From Saccharothrix deserti (GTDB lineage: Bacteria > Actinomycetota > Actinomycetes > Mycobacteriales > Pseudonocardiaceae): DNA of 64,000 nucleotides. The notes beneath the pieces were generated by a model. That model made no database searches, was not told where the DNA came from, and saw only the letters and a program-made list of their open reading frames with translations. Positions 44,824 to 53,891 of this stretch are shown one piece after another; the first letter of the stretch is position 1, and each line of letters opens with the position of its first letter. The stretch spans positions 1 to 64,000 of the forward strand of contig NZ_VKAB01000026.1 of assembly GCF_009769385.1 (NCBI RefSeq). Direction: 5' to 3'. Position numbers and translations under genes: made by a program.

Positions 44824-45363
44824 ATGGGGAGAGTCGTGGCCGTGAGCCGCAGCGAGGAGTACACGTTCACCAAGCCCAACCAGGACGCCATCACGCTCGT
44901 CGCCGGGCTCGGCGTCGAGGGCGACGTGCACCAGGGCGTCACGGTGAAGCACCGGTCACGGGTGCGGCGCGATCCCACGCAGCCGAACCTGCGCCAGGTG
45001 CACCTCATGCACGCGGAGCTGCACGACGAGCTGAACGCGTCCGGTTTCGAGGTCGCGGCCGGCCAACTCGGTGAGAACGTGACCACGCGCGGTGTCGACC
45101 TGCTCGGACTGCCCACGGGCACGCGCCTGCACCTGGGTCCGCACGCCGTGGTCGAGGTGACCGGGCTGCGCAACCCGTGCCCGCAGATCGAGGCGTTCCG
45201 GCAGGGCCTGCTCAAGGAGGTCGTCGGCCGCGACGAGGACGGCAACGTGGTCCGCAAGGCGGGCATCATGTCCGTCGTGCTGGTCGGCGGCGAGGTCCGC
45301 CCCGGCGACGAGATCCGCGTGGAGCTGCCCGCCGAACCGCACAGCCCCCTCGGGCCCGTCTAG
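44824..45363 (+). CDS. MOSC-domain protein
   Basis: 179 residues comprising one MOSC domain, the molybdenum-cofactor sulfurase C-terminal fold also found in molybdopterin-dependent amidoxime reductases. Motifs: AGLGVEGDVHQG near residue 30, GQLGENVTTRGVDLLGLPTG, the sulfur-carrier-type Cys in RNPCPQIEAFRQGL near residue 120, and GGEVRPGDEIRVE. The conserved Cys is present. It stands alone; the electron partner is unknown. ATG 44824 begins the domain directly. Confidence 0.9.
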   Translation: MGRVVAVSRSEEYTFTKPNQDAITLVAGLGVEGDVHQGVTVKHRSRVRRDPTQPNLRQVHLMHAELHDELNASGFEVAAGQLGENVTTRGVDLLGLPTGTRLHLGPHAVVEVTGLRNPCPQIEAFRQGLLKEVVGRDEDGNVVRKAGIMSVVLVGGEVRPGDEIRVELPAEPHSPLGPV

Positions 45364-45398
45364 GAGCGCCGCCCGAGAGCACGGTCGCGGAACCGGTC

Positions 45399-45467
45399 GG
45401 GGCTGTCGGGGCTGTCGGGGCTGTCGGGGCTGTCGGGGCTGTCGGGGCTGTCGGGGCTGTCGGGGCT
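45399..45467. repeat. GGGGCTGTC 9-bp minisatellite
   Basis: Seven perfect tandem copies of GGGGCTGTC (45399-45461) followed by a partial copy. It fills the gap between the MOSC stop and the AAA+ gene. Being a multiple of three, it keeps any frame open, which explains the spurious Asp-Ser-Pro repeats seen on the other strand. Confidence 0.95.
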
Positions 45468-45511
45468 AAAACGGATCGACTTCGCCTGGTGGAACAAGGA
45501 TCCTCTGCGGC

Positions 45512-47816
45512 GTGCGAAGTGCCGTGACCGTGACTCCTGTGCAGCTCCCCGACGTGCTGCTGCACCTCGCTGTCGTGCGCCCGGTGTTCCTGTGGGGCGC
45601 GCCCGGTATCGGCAAGTCGTCGTTGGTGCGCGAGTTCGCCGAATCCCTCGGCCTGGAGTGCGTGACGCTGCTCGGCGCCCAGCTCGCGCCCGAGGACCTG
45701 ATCGGCGTGCCGGAGCTGGTGAACGGCCGGTCCCGGTTCGCGCCGCCCGAGTCGATCGCCCGGGACGAGCCGTACTGCCTGTTCCTGGACGAGCTGAACG
45801 CCTCCTCCCCCGAGGTGCAGAAGGCGTTCTACTCGCTGATCCTGGACCGCCGCATCGGCTCCTACGAGCTGCCCGAGGGTTCGGTGGTGATCGGCGCGGG
45901 CAACCGCGCCACCGACAACGCCCCTCGCCCGGCCGATGGCCTCGGCGCTGGTCAACCGCATGGTGCACGTCCACCTGGCCGCGTCGCCGAAGGACTGGCT
46001 GGCGTGGGCGGGCGGCGCGGGCATCCACCCGTGGGTGTTCGACTACCTGACCCAGCGGCCGGACCACCTGTGGAGCGCGCCGCCGAAGGTGGAGGAGCCG
46101 TTCTCCACGCCGCGCGGCTGGCACATGCTGTCCGACGCGCTGCACTCGTACGGCGACGACATCACCGACGACGTGCTGGGCGTGCTCGCGTTCGGCACGC
46201 TCACGTCGTCGCACGCGTCGATGTTCAAGGCGTACGTGAAGACCGTGCGGCACGCGTACGGGCTGGAGGCGGTGCTGCGCGGTGACGCCCGGTGGCCGCA
46301 CGCGCCCGCCGACCGCGACCTGCTGTACTTCCTGGCCGAGGCGTTCCGGGCGCGGCTGGTGAAGGAGCTGCCGGCGGACAAGGCGCACGGGCCGGCGGCG
46401 GGGAAGTCGTTGGCGCACTGCCTGCTGCACCTGGGCTTCGGTGTGGTCGAGTGCGGCGAGGTGGTGGAGTTCCAGGCGGCGGTGAAGCTCGGCCGGCGGC
46501 CGGAGTCGTGGGAGGGGTTCGGCTGCCTCGACGTGATGCCTCCCGGCCCGAAACCGGTGCAGTGGACGGACCTGTTCGCCGCGGGCCTGGCGGGCGCCGC
46601 CGTGGCGGCGGTGGACGTCGCCGGCGGCGCGCGCAAGCAGCTCACGGACTCGCGTCCGACGCGTTCGGTGTGGGACCTGGCGTTGGGCTGGTTCGTCTCG
46701 TCGTACCCGCTGCTGGGCGCGTTGGCGTCGGGCATGACGGTGGTCGCGGACGCGGACCTGGCGCGCGGCTGGGACATCTCCATCGCGGCGGTCGACGCGT
46801 CGCGCGGCGAGATCTACGTCAACCCCAGGGCTCATCTCACACCGGCGGAGTGGCGGTTCGTGCTGGCGCACGAGATGCTGCACGCCGCGCTGCGGCACGG
46901 CGACCGGGTGGACGGCCGCGACCCGTACCTGTGGAACGTCGCGGCGGATTTCGTGGTCAACGGCTGGCTGGTGGAGATGGGCGTCGGCGTCGCGCCGGAC
47001 GGCGTCCTGCACGACCCGGAGCCGGCCGGGCTGTCGGCGGAGTCCGTGTACGACCGGATCACCACCGACCTGCGCCGCTACCGCAAGCTCGCCACGTTGC
47101 GCGGTCGTGGTTCCGACCTGTTCGGCGACCCCCGGCACGGACCGCGCCACACCGCGGACCTGGACGCGTTCTACCGCCGGGCCCTGCTGACCGGGCTCAG
47201 CTACCACACCGCCGAGCGCGGCCTGCTGCCCTCGGGCCTGGTCGAGGAGATCCGTGCGCTGGAACAGCCGCCGTTGGACTGGGACGCCCGGTTGGCGCGG
47301 TGGTTCGAGGAGCACGTGCCGTCGGTCGAACGCCGCCGCACGTACGCCCGCGCGTCCCGCCGCCAGTCCGCGACACCGCACATCCCGCGTCCGGGCTGGG
47401 TGCGGCCGGAGGAAGTCGAGCGGCGGGCGACGTTCGGTGTCGTGCTGGACACGTCGGGTTCGATGGACCCCGAGCTGCTGGGCAAGGCGCTGGGCGCGAT
47501 CGCCTCGTATGCGATATCCCGTGACGTCCCGGCGGCCCGCGTGGTGTTCTGCGACGCCGTGGCTTACGACGCCGGTTACGTGCCGGTGGAGGACATCGCG
47601 GGCCGGGTGCGCGTGCGCGGCCGGGGCGGCACCATCCTCCAGCCGGGCGTCGACGTGCTGGAACGAGCCGACGACTTCCCGGACGACGGCCCGATCCTGG
47701 TGATCACCGACGGCTACTGCGACGTGGTGCGGGTGCGCCGCGAACACGCCTTCCTGGTGCCCAAGGGCGCCCACCTCCCGTTCCGGCCGCGTGGCCCGGT
47801 GTTCCGGATGAGCTGA
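45512..47816 (+). pseudogene. AAA+ (MoxR-type) ATPase fused to VWA-like metallopeptidase, split by one extra C
   Basis: The N part has Walker A GAPGIGKSS, Walker B CLFLDELNA and sensor GSVVIGAGNRATDNA. After NRATDNA the frame breaks: CCCC at 45921-45924 has one C too many. Removing one C restores ALARPMASALVNRMVHVHL and joins everything to the stop at 47816 as one frame of 767 residues. The second half continues through the ATPase lid (PWVFDYLTQRPDHLW..STPRGWHMLSDAL), a linker, a peptidase-like AHEMLHAALRHGDR, and a VWA-type FGVVLDTSGSMDPELLGKAL with MIDAS DxSGS. These are normally two separate genes. Either a recent pseudogene, programmed slippage, or an assembly error. An internal ATG at 45936 could start the second part separately. 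Confidence 0.75.
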
Positions 47817-47856
47817 CCGACGTCCGGAAGCCTTCCTGGCACTACTGTGCGCGTCC

Positions 47857-48606
47857 GTGACAGGACTTCTCGCAGGCAAGGTCGCGCTCGTCACCGGGGC
47901 CAGCGGAGGGATCGGGCGCGGGATCGCGGGGCGGTTCGCGCGAGCCGGGGCGGCGGTGGTCGTGCACGGCAACCGGGGTGATGTGGGTGCGGTCGTCGCG
48001 GAGGTCTCGGCGGCCGGTGGTCGGGCGATCGGGATCCAGGCCGACCTCGGCGACGAAGAGGAGTGCCGACGGTTGGTGCGCGAGGCGGCCGAGTGGAGTG
48101 GGCGGTTGGACGCGGTCGTGAACAACGCGGGGGTGCAGCCGGTGCAGGATCTGACGGGTATGACGGCCGCGCAGTGGCGTGCGGTGGTGGATGTGAACCT
48201 GACCAGTGCGTTCTGCTGCACCCAGGCCGCGGCCGAGGTGTTGCCGGCGGGTGGGTCGGTCACCCACATCGCCTCGGTCGAGGGCACGCACCCCGCCGCC
48301 GGGCACGCGCACTACAGCGCGTCCAAGGCCGCCCTGATCATGCATGCACGGTCGGCCGCGCTGGAGTACGGGCCGCGTGGCATCCGGGTCAACACGGTCT
48401 CCCCCGGCTTGATCGACCGGCCGGGTCTGGCCGAGGACTGGCCGGACGGGGTCGAGCGGTGGACGCGGGCCGCGCCGCTGGGCCGGCTCGGCCGACCCGA
48501 GGACGTTGGTGACGCCTGCGTCTTCCTGGCCTCGCCGATGGCGTCGTGGATCACCGGAAACGACCTGGTAGTGGACGGCGGAATCACCTCGCGACCCACC
48601 TGGTGA
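47857..48606 (+). CDS. Short-chain dehydrogenase/reductase, FabG-like
   Basis: 249 residues. TGASGGIGRG cofactor motif, NNAG, VTHIASVEG with the catalytic Ser, HYSASKAAL with Tyr and Lys, and the C-terminal DVGDACVFLASPMASWITGN then DLVVDGG typical of 3-oxoacyl-ACP-reductase-like SDRs. GTG 47857 is the start. It is preceded by 40 bp after the VWA stop and stands alone; substrate unknown. Confidence 0.88.
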   Translation: MTGLLAGKVALVTGASGGIGRGIAGRFARAGAAVVVHGNRGDVGAVVAEVSAAGGRAIGIQADLGDEEECRRLVREAAEWSGRLDAVVNNAGVQPVQDLTGMTAAQWRAVVDVNLTSAFCCTQAAAEVLPAGGSVTHIASVEGTHPAAGHAHYSASKAALIMHARSAALEYGPRGIRVNTVSPGLIDRPGLAEDWPDGVERWTRAAPLGRLGRPEDVGDACVFLASPMASWITGNDLVVDGGITSRPTW

Positions 48607-48708
48607 GAGATTCCGGTTGAATTGGAAACGTTGGTCCACGGATTACGACATCTCGGTGACGTGCGAATCCGACCGAATACTTCCACTCGATCGGGTCACC
48701 CCGGGGCC

Positions 48709-49104
48709 ATGCGACGAACACGAACCCTCATGGCTTCCTTGTTCGCATCCGGCCTGCTGGCCGCCCCGCTGATCAGCACCGGCACGGCGTCCGCCGCACC
48801 ACCGGAGACCGACCTCGTGCTGGCCGTCTACCAGGAGCAAACCGGGGTCGAGAGCACTCGGTTGACCTGCGACCCGGCGGCGGGCGAGCACGTGCGGGCG
48901 CAGGCCGCGTGCGGTGAGATCGAGGCCGCCGGCGGTGATTTCACGCAGTTGACCGGCACCGGGCCGCAGGTGTGCACGTTCGACTACAACCCGGTGCGGG
49001 TGGCCGCGTTCGGCTCGTGGCGCGGTGAGCCCGTGCAGTACGTCGAGGAATTCCCGAACCGGTGCGTGATGGAGCAGGAGACCGGCACGGTTTTCTCGTT
49101 CTGA
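48709..49104 (+). CDS. SSI-type secreted protease inhibitor
   Basis: 131 residues, secreted: signal peptide about residues 1-30 ending GTASA. The mature domain fits the Streptomyces subtilisin inhibitor family (I16): TDLVLAVYQEQTG, STRLTCDPAAGEH, AACGEIEAAGGDFTQL, CTFDYNPVRVAAFGSWRGE, EEFPNRCVMEQ, ending GTVFSF. Four Cys give two disulfides as in SSI. The reactive-site loop near the third Cys differs from the classical Met-Tyr pair and cannot be assigned a target. A strong hairpin follows. Confidence 0.85.
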   Translation: MRRTRTLMASLFASGLLAAPLISTGTASAAPPETDLVLAVYQEQTGVESTRLTCDPAAGEHVRAQAACGEIEAAGGDFTQLTGTGPQVCTFDYNPVRVAAFGSWRGEPVQYVEEFPNRCVMEQETGTVFSF

Positions 49105-49123
49105 CCACCTGACCGAATTTCCG

Positions 49124-49172
49124 GACGACCCCGCGGACGACCCTGCGGCCGACCACCGGCCGCGGGGTCGTC
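49124..49172 (+). terminator. Hairpin terminator after SSI gene
   Basis: Perfect 13-bp inverted repeat GACGACCCCGCGG / CCGCGGGGTCGTC, loop about 23 nt, 20 bp after the stop, followed by GCGCATTTTCGG. Confidence 0.75.
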
Positions 49173-49247
49173 GCGCATTTTCGGATCATTTCGGATAACT
49201 GGGAGTGGGCACTCCTTCACGGCCAGATAGTTGCCGTTGCGAAGGAG

Positions 49248-49271
49248 GTTAGCCGTCCGCCACCTGGGTAG
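49248..49271 (+). promoter_or_regulatory. Possible stress-sigma (SigB/SigF-like) promoter
   Basis: GTTA-N14-GGGTAG at 49248-49271 resembles the actinobacterial SigB/SigF-type promoter GTTT-N13-15-GGGTAT. It lies about 40 bp upstream of GTG 49312, the first gene of a three-gene membrane-stress-like unit. Confidence 0.4.
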
Positions 49272-49311
49272 GTCGGTAGGCGAGGAACACGCCGATCGTG
49301 AGGAGTCAGTC

Positions 49312-50037
49312 GTGGACAAGAACCAAGTGGGTGCGGTCCGCGAGACCGCCGGGCAGGAAGGCACCGCCGTGGCGCAGCACGCCCGGCAGGCCGCCGGAGA
49401 GGTGAGTGCGACCGCGCGTGAGCAGGCCGGCCAGGTGGCCCAGGAAGCGACGGGCCAGGCCAAGCACGTCGTCCGCGACATGCGGGAACGCGTCGCCGGT
49501 GAGGCCGAGGACCAGGCGCGGCGGGTGTCGCGCCAGATCGACCGGATCGCCGACGAGTTGGGCACGATGGCCGACAACTCGGGGCCGGACTCGATGACCG
49601 CGGGCACGTTGCGCCAGGTCTCCGACGCCGGCCGGCAGGCGGCCCGCTACCTCGACGAGCGGGGCGCGCGAGGGCTGCTGGACTCCGCGCAGGACTTCGC
49701 GCGGCGCAAGCCGGGGACGTTCCTGATCGGCGCGGCGGTGGCCGGTTTCCTGGTCGCCCGCGCGGCCAAGAGCATGGGCACCGCCGACCAGTCGCGCGCG
49801 GCGCAACCGCAGCGCGGGTACACCGACCAGATGCCGACGACCCCGGTCACCACGCCGACCGCGGCGCCGATGCCGCCGCCACCGGTCACGACACCGCCGC
49901 CGACCGCGACAGCGCCGGCCGCGGCACCGCCGACCGGGACACCGTCGCGCGAGCACGGCACGGTGCCGCCGGGTTATCCGGCGCCGTCGCCGCGCACCCC
50001 GTACCAGCCAGAGGGAGCGCCGTATGTCAAGCGCTGA
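49312..50037 (+). CDS. Coiled-coil, Pro-rich membrane-associated protein (stress module)
   Basis: 241 residues from GTG 49312, with GAGGAG 7 nt upstream. Residues 1-90 are an Ala/Gln/Glu-rich amphipathic helix of the LEA/YtxH kind (QEGTAVAQHARQAAGEVSAT, AREQAGQVAQEATGQAKHVV). One membrane segment follows near residue 143 (GTFLIGAAVAGFLVARAAKS). The last ~85 residues are a Pro/Thr/Ala-rich tail. Its end overlaps the start of the next gene by 14 bp. The trio is commonly seen together in actinomycetes; function not established, envelope stress suspected. Confidence 0.7.
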   Translation: MDKNQVGAVRETAGQEGTAVAQHARQAAGEVSATAREQAGQVAQEATGQAKHVVRDMRERVAGEAEDQARRVSRQIDRIADELGTMADNSGPDSMTAGTLRQVSDAGRQAARYLDERGARGLLDSAQDFARRKPGTFLIGAAVAGFLVARAAKSMGTADQSRAAQPQRGYTDQMPTTPVTTPTAAPMPPPPVTTPPPTATAPAAAPPTGTPSREHGTVPPGYPAPSPRTPYQPEGAPYVKR

Positions 50038-50479
50038 GACACACACACCGCACCCGCACGTGCCGGAGAGCCGTGCGCCGGAGACCGGAGCGCCGCCGAC
50101 CGACGAGGCCTCGCTCGGGCAGTTGGTCGGTGAGCTGACCGAGGACCTGTCGCGACTGATGCGCCAGGAACTCGAACTCGCCAAGGCCGAGATCAGGCAG
50201 GAAGCCACGAAGGCGGGCAAGGCGGCCGGGATGCTCGGCGCGGCCGGGTTCGCGGGCTACATGACCGCGCTCCTGCTCAGCCTGGCCCTCGTGTTCGCCT
50301 TGGCGTCGTTCATGGCCCTGGGCTGGGCCACGCTCATCGTCGCCGCGCTGTGGGCCATCGCCGGGTTCGTCCTGTTCTCCACCGGCCGAGCTCGGCTGCG
50401 CAAGGTGTCACCCAAGCCGGAGCACACCATCGATACCTTGAAGGAGGACGCGGAATGGGCCCGTCACCCGACCAAATAA
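50024..50479 (+). CDS. Phage-holin superfamily membrane protein (PF07332/DUF1469 type)
   Basis: 151 residues. Family text: ASLGQLVGELTEDLSRLMRQELELAKAEIRQEATKAGKAAG, then two close membrane segments (GAAGFAGYMTALLLSLALVF and LGWATLIVAALWAIAGFVLF) and a short basic tail. The name is historical; it is a chromosomal membrane protein here, not evidence for a prophage. ATG follows GAGGGA. Overlaps both neighbours. Confidence 0.85.
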   Translation: MSSAETHTPHPHVPESRAPETGAPPTDEASLGQLVGELTEDLSRLMRQELELAKAEIRQEATKAGKAAGMLGAAGFAGYMTALLLSLALVFALASFMALGWATLIVAALWAIAGFVLFSTGRARLRKVSPKPEHTIDTLKEDAEWARHPTK

Positions 50480-51216
50480 GGCAGGACATCGACCAGACCC
50501 GCTCGGAGCTGGTCGCCGACGCCAACCGGATCGTCGACCACGCCAGGCCGCGCAACATCGCGCAACGCCGGGTCGACCGGGTCCGGCGCGGCATGGCCGG
50601 CTTGAGGCAGAGAGTCATGGGCACGGCTCCGGACACCACCTCGATGGTGTACGACCGTCCGGCGGGCTACGGCCAGCCGTTGGGGTACGACCAACCGGGG
50701 TACGACCAGCCGGCGGGCATGACGTCCGGTGTCGGCGGGCGGGTGCAGGAAGCCGCCTCGACCGTCGGTGACAAGGCGCAGAACGTCGCGTCCACCGTCA
50801 GCACCACCGTCAGCGACAAGGCGCAGGAAGCCGCGCAGGCCGTGCAGAGCGCCCCGGAGCAGGCACGGCAGCAGACCCGCGGCAACCCGCTCGCGGCGGG
50901 CCTGATCGCGTTCGGCGCGGGTGCGCTGGTCGCGACGCTGATCCCGGCGACCCGGACCGAGCAGGACGCCGTCCGGCAGCTCGGCGAACGCGCCGGTGGC
51001 GCGGTGGAGCCGGTGAAGGAGGCGATCTCCGAGTCCGCGCAGAGGTTGAAGGACGACGCGGGCACGGTGGTCGGCGAGGCCGCGGACCAGGTGAAGCAGG
51101 TCGCCCAGGACGCCACGCAGACGACCGTGGAGCAGGCCAAGGGGTCGGCCCAGGACGTCGGCGAGCACGCCCGCGAGTCCGGTCAACAAGTCAAGCAGGA
51201 GGCCAAGAACCAGTAA
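50455..51216 (+). CDS. DUF3618 protein with long amphipathic tail
   Basis: 253 residues. DUF3618 N terminus: SPDQIRQDIDQTRSELVADA, then NRIVDHARPRNIAQRRV. A Tyr-Gln-Pro repeat (GYGQPLGYDQPGYDQPAG) precedes helical Ala/Gln-rich stretches and one membrane segment near residue 148 (GNPLAAGLIAFGAGALVATL). The tail after residue 165 is LEA-like. ATG follows AAGGAGGA. It overlaps the upstream gene by 25 bp and closes the three-gene unit; a stem-loop follows at 51241. Confidence 0.85.
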   Translation: MGPSPDQIRQDIDQTRSELVADANRIVDHARPRNIAQRRVDRVRRGMAGLRQRVMGTAPDTTSMVYDRPAGYGQPLGYDQPGYDQPAGMTSGVGGRVQEAASTVGDKAQNVASTVSTTVSDKAQEAAQAVQSAPEQARQQTRGNPLAAGLIAFGAGALVATLIPATRTEQDAVRQLGERAGGAVEPVKEAISESAQRLKDDAGTVVGEAADQVKQVAQDATQTTVEQAKGSAQDVGEHARESGQQVKQEAKNQ

Positions 51217-51240
51217 CGGCTCCCAAGGGCTCCGGCAAGT

Positions 51241-51270
51241 AGCGCCGATCTCCCGGCGGAGACCGGCGCT
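51241..51270. terminator. Stem-loop after stress module
   Basis: AGCGCCGATCTC / GAGACCGGCGCT, 12-bp arms with one mismatch and a 6-nt loop, 24 bp after the DUF3618 stop. Confidence 0.6.
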
Positions 51271-51406
51271 GCTCGCTGTCCGGGCCACGGGAGCCGGGCA
51301 CCGACAGCTGAACTCAGGTCTGATGGGCGACGGGGTGATCTGCAGACGGTGGTGATCTACAACCGGCCGCAGCCAACCGAATCGCGCTCGATGCGGACGG
51401 GGGCGC

Positions 51407-51772
51407 CTACGCCTCGGCCAGGATCGGCTGGGCGACGGCGAACGCCCGGTTCGCGGCCGGTACGCCCGCGTAGATGCCCACCTGCAGCAGGACTTCCTTG
51501 ATCTCGTCTGCCGTCACACCGTTGCGCAACGCCGCGCGCACGTGCATCGCCAACTCCTCCTCGTGCCCGAGCGTGGCCAGCATCGCCAGCGTGATGCACG
51601 ACCGCACCCGCCGGTCCAGCCCCGGCCTGGTCCACACCTCGCCCCACGCGTACCGGGTGATGAAGTCCTGGAAATCCGCGGTGAACGCGTCGGTGCGCGC
51701 CACGGCCCGGTCCACGTGCTCGTCACCGAGCACTTCCCGGCGCACCCTCATGCCCTCGTCGAACCCGCTCAC
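51407..51772 (-). CDS. pcaC: 4-carboxymuconolactone decarboxylase
   Basis: 121 residues from GTG 51770-51772, which overlaps the pcaD stop by 4 bp. It decarboxylates gamma-carboxymuconolactone to beta-ketoadipate enol-lactone. CMD-family text: DEGMRVRREVLGDEHVDRAV, FQDFITRYAWGEVWTRPGLD, then RRVRSCITLAMLATLGHEEEL and EEIKEVLLQVGIYAGVP-like (DEIKEVLLQVGIYAGVPAAN) with the active-site Glu/His region. Last gene of the operon. Confidence 0.93.
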   Translation of the reverse strand: MSGFDEGMRVRREVLGDEHVDRAVARTDAFTADFQDFITRYAWGEVWTRPGLDRRVRSCITLAMLATLGHEEELAMHVRAALRNGVTADEIKEVLLQVGIYAGVPAANRAFAVAQPILAEA

Positions 51773-52518
51773 AGGTGACCCTCCAGGATCGCCGACACCT
51801 CGTCGTCCGCCTCCACGTTCGCCAGGTGCGCCCCCGCCACGACGTGGAACTTCGCACCGGGGATGGCGTCGGCGACGGCCTGCCCGCACGCGACCGGCGT
51901 GGCCTCGTCGTCCGCGCCGGCGATGACGGCCGTGGGCGCCTCGATCACGGGCAGCACGGACCGCAGGTCCAGTGACGCCAACGCCTCACAGCACCCCGCG
52001 TAACCCTCGTCGTCCACTTCGGACATACCGGCCTCGTACGCGGCGATCAACTCGGGCGACCGGTCGCGGAACGGCGGGGTGAACCAGCGGCCCACCACGG
52101 CGGGCGCGACGGAACCGGTGCCGGACGCCCGCACGGCGGCGGCGCGGTCCAGCCACGGCTGGGCCGTCGGGAACGTGGCCGTCGTGCAGCACAGCACCAG
52201 CCGCTCGATCCGCTCGGGCGCGTGCCCGGCGAGCCACATGCCGACCATGCCGCCCAGGGACACCCCGCAGTACGACACCCGCGCCAGGCCCAACGCGTCC
52301 AGCAGCTCCAGCACGTCGTCGGCGAGGTCGTCGATCCGGTAGGGCCCGGCCGGAGCGGGGCTGCCGCCGTGACCGCGGTGGTCGTAGCGCAGCACCCGGA
52401 ACCGCCGGTGCAGCACGGGCAGCTGCCGCTCCCACATCGCGGTCGTGGTGCCGAGCGAGCTGCCCAGGACGACGACCGGCGCGTCCGTCGGCCCGCTCAA
52501 CTCGTAGTGCAGCTTCAC
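51769..52518 (-). CDS. pcaD: 3-oxoadipate enol-lactonase
   Basis: 249 residues, alpha/beta hydrolase. It hydrolyses beta-ketoadipate enol-lactone to beta-ketoadipate. Oxyanion region LGSSLGTTTAMWERQ, nucleophile SYCGVSLGGMVGMW (Ser in GVSLGG), acid in AVIAGADDEATPV, and His in VVAGAHLANVE. In many actinomycetes pcaD and pcaC are fused as pcaL; here they are separate but overlap by 4 bp. GTG 52516-52518 also overlaps the pcaB stop. Confidence 0.93.
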   Translation of the reverse strand: MKLHYELSGPTDAPVVVLGSSLGTTTAMWERQLPVLHRRFRVLRYDHRGHGGSPAPAGPYRIDDLADDVLELLDALGLARVSYCGVSLGGMVGMWLAGHAPERIERLVLCCTTATFPTAQPWLDRAAAVRASGTGSVAPAVVGRWFTPPFRDRSPELIAAYEAGMSEVDDEGYAGCCEALASLDLRSVLPVIEAPTAVIAGADDEATPVACGQAVADAIPGAKFHVVAGAHLANVEADDEVSAILEGHL

Positions 52519-53891
52519 GGCCGCTCCCTTCCCCGGTGCGCCGCGAGGGCGCGGTCCACGAACTCGCCCGCGCTGCCGATGTACCCGGCCGGGTCGAGCG
52601 CGTCGTCTATCTCCTTCTCCGACAACCCGATCCGCAGGTCGGCCAGCAGCGCGTCGCGCAGCGACTGCTCCGCCGCCACCGCGGTCCGGCACACCTCGGC
52701 GACCAGGTCCTGCGCCTCGGACCGGCCGATGCGGTCGGCCAGGCGCACGGCCACGTTCTCGGCCATCAGCAGCCCGCCGGTCAGGTCCAGGTTGCTGCGC
52801 ATCCGCGCCGGGTCGACCCGCAGCCGGGACAGCAGCTCACGGGTGCCGCGCACGGCTCCGCCGACCAGCCGCAGCAGCTCGGTGACGGTCTGCCACTCGC
52901 TGTGCCACGCGCCGGCCGCGCGTTCGTGCTCCTGCGCCATCGCCGACAGCACAGTGGACACCAACCCCGGCACGCGGCGGGTGCACGCGGTCACCAGCAC
53001 CGCGCGCACCGGGTTCTGCTTGTGCGGCATGGCCGACGACGTGCCGCCCTCACCCTCGGCCACCTCGGCGACCTCGGTCTGCGCGAGCAGCACCACGTCC
53101 TGCGCGATCTTGGCCAGCACACCGGACGCCTCGCCCAGCGCGCCCGCCAGCTCGGCCACCCTGGTCCGGTTGGTGTGCCACGGGATGAGCGGCGCGGCCA
53201 GGCCGAGTTCGGCGGCCAGTTGCTCGGTCAGGGCACCGCCGGGGTCGCGCACCGCGGCCAACGTGCCCGCCGCGCCGCCGAACTGCACGGCCAGCCGGTG
53301 CGCGCGCACGCGGGCCAGCGCGGTCTCGGCCTCGTCCACGGCGACCATCCACCCGGCGCACTTGAGCCCGAACGTGGTCGGCAGCGCGTGCTGGGTGAGC
53401 GTGCGGCCCGCGATCAACGTGTCCCGGTGCCGTTCGGCGAGCCGTTCGCACTCGGCGGCGACGCCGCGCAGCCCGGCCAGGATCGGCCCCAGCGCCCGGT
53501 GCGCCACCAGCGACAACGCGGTGTCCAGCACGTCCTGGCTGGTGGCGCCGTTGTGCACGGCCGCGCGACCCTCCGCGGTGACGTGCGCGTTGATCGCGCG
53601 GACCAGCGGCACGACGGGCGTGCCGGAGATGAGGGCGCCCTCGCCGAGGACGACCGGGTCGTAGTGCCCGACGTCGATGGCGGTGACCACCATCCGGGCC
53701 GCTTCCTCGGTCACGATGCCCGCCCTGGCCTGCACGATGGCCAGGGCGCGCTCGAAGTCCAGCATGGCCCGCAGCCACGCCCGGTCGCAGGTCTCGGCCT
53801 CGACGTCCGGGTCGGTGAACAACGTGCCCCACAGCGAGCGTGGCCCGGGTGAACGGGTGCTGTGCTCAGAGGTCGAAGAAGACGGTTTCAT
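52515..53891 (-). CDS. pcaB: 3-carboxy-cis,cis-muconate cycloisomerase
   Basis: 458 residues, fumarase/aspartase superfamily. It lactonises beta-carboxy-cis,cis-muconate. The signature is GGTSSAMPHKQNPVRAVLV near residue 290; HNGATSQDVLDTALSLV and GRTLTQHALPTTFG are the other two conserved regions. ATG 53889-53891 lies 26 bp inside the end of pcaG, so it is translationally coupled. Confidence 0.94.
   Translation of the reverse strand: MKPSSSTSEHSTRSPGPRSLWGTLFTDPDVEAETCDRAWLRAMLDFERALAIVQARAGIVTEEAARMVVTAIDVGHYDPVVLGEGALISGTPVVPLVRAINAHVTAEGRAAVHNGATSQDVLDTALSLVAHRALGPILAGLRGVAAECERLAERHRDTLIAGRTLTQHALPTTFGLKCAGWMVAVDEAETALARVRAHRLAVQFGGAAGTLAAVRDPGGALTEQLAAELGLAAPLIPWHTNRTRVAELAGALGEASGVLAKIAQDVVLLAQTEVAEVAEGEGGTSSAMPHKQNPVRAVLVTACTRRVPGLVSTVLSAMAQEHERAAGAWHSEWQTVTELLRLVGGAVRGTRELLSRLRVDPARMRSNLDLTGGLLMAENVAVRLADRIGRSEAQDLVAEVCRTAVAAEQSLRDALLADLRIGLSEKEIDDALDPAGYIGSAGEFVDRALAAHRGRERP

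Noticed and set aside
45360..48287. A 975-codon minus-strand frame with Asp-Ser-Pro repeats
   Set aside because: It is antisense to the AAA+/VWA gene and the SDR; the repeats are only the 9-bp minisatellite read in reverse.
50024..50479. Prophage indicated by a holin-family gene
   Set aside because: No other phage gene is present; this family is a common chromosomal membrane protein beside DUF3618 genes.
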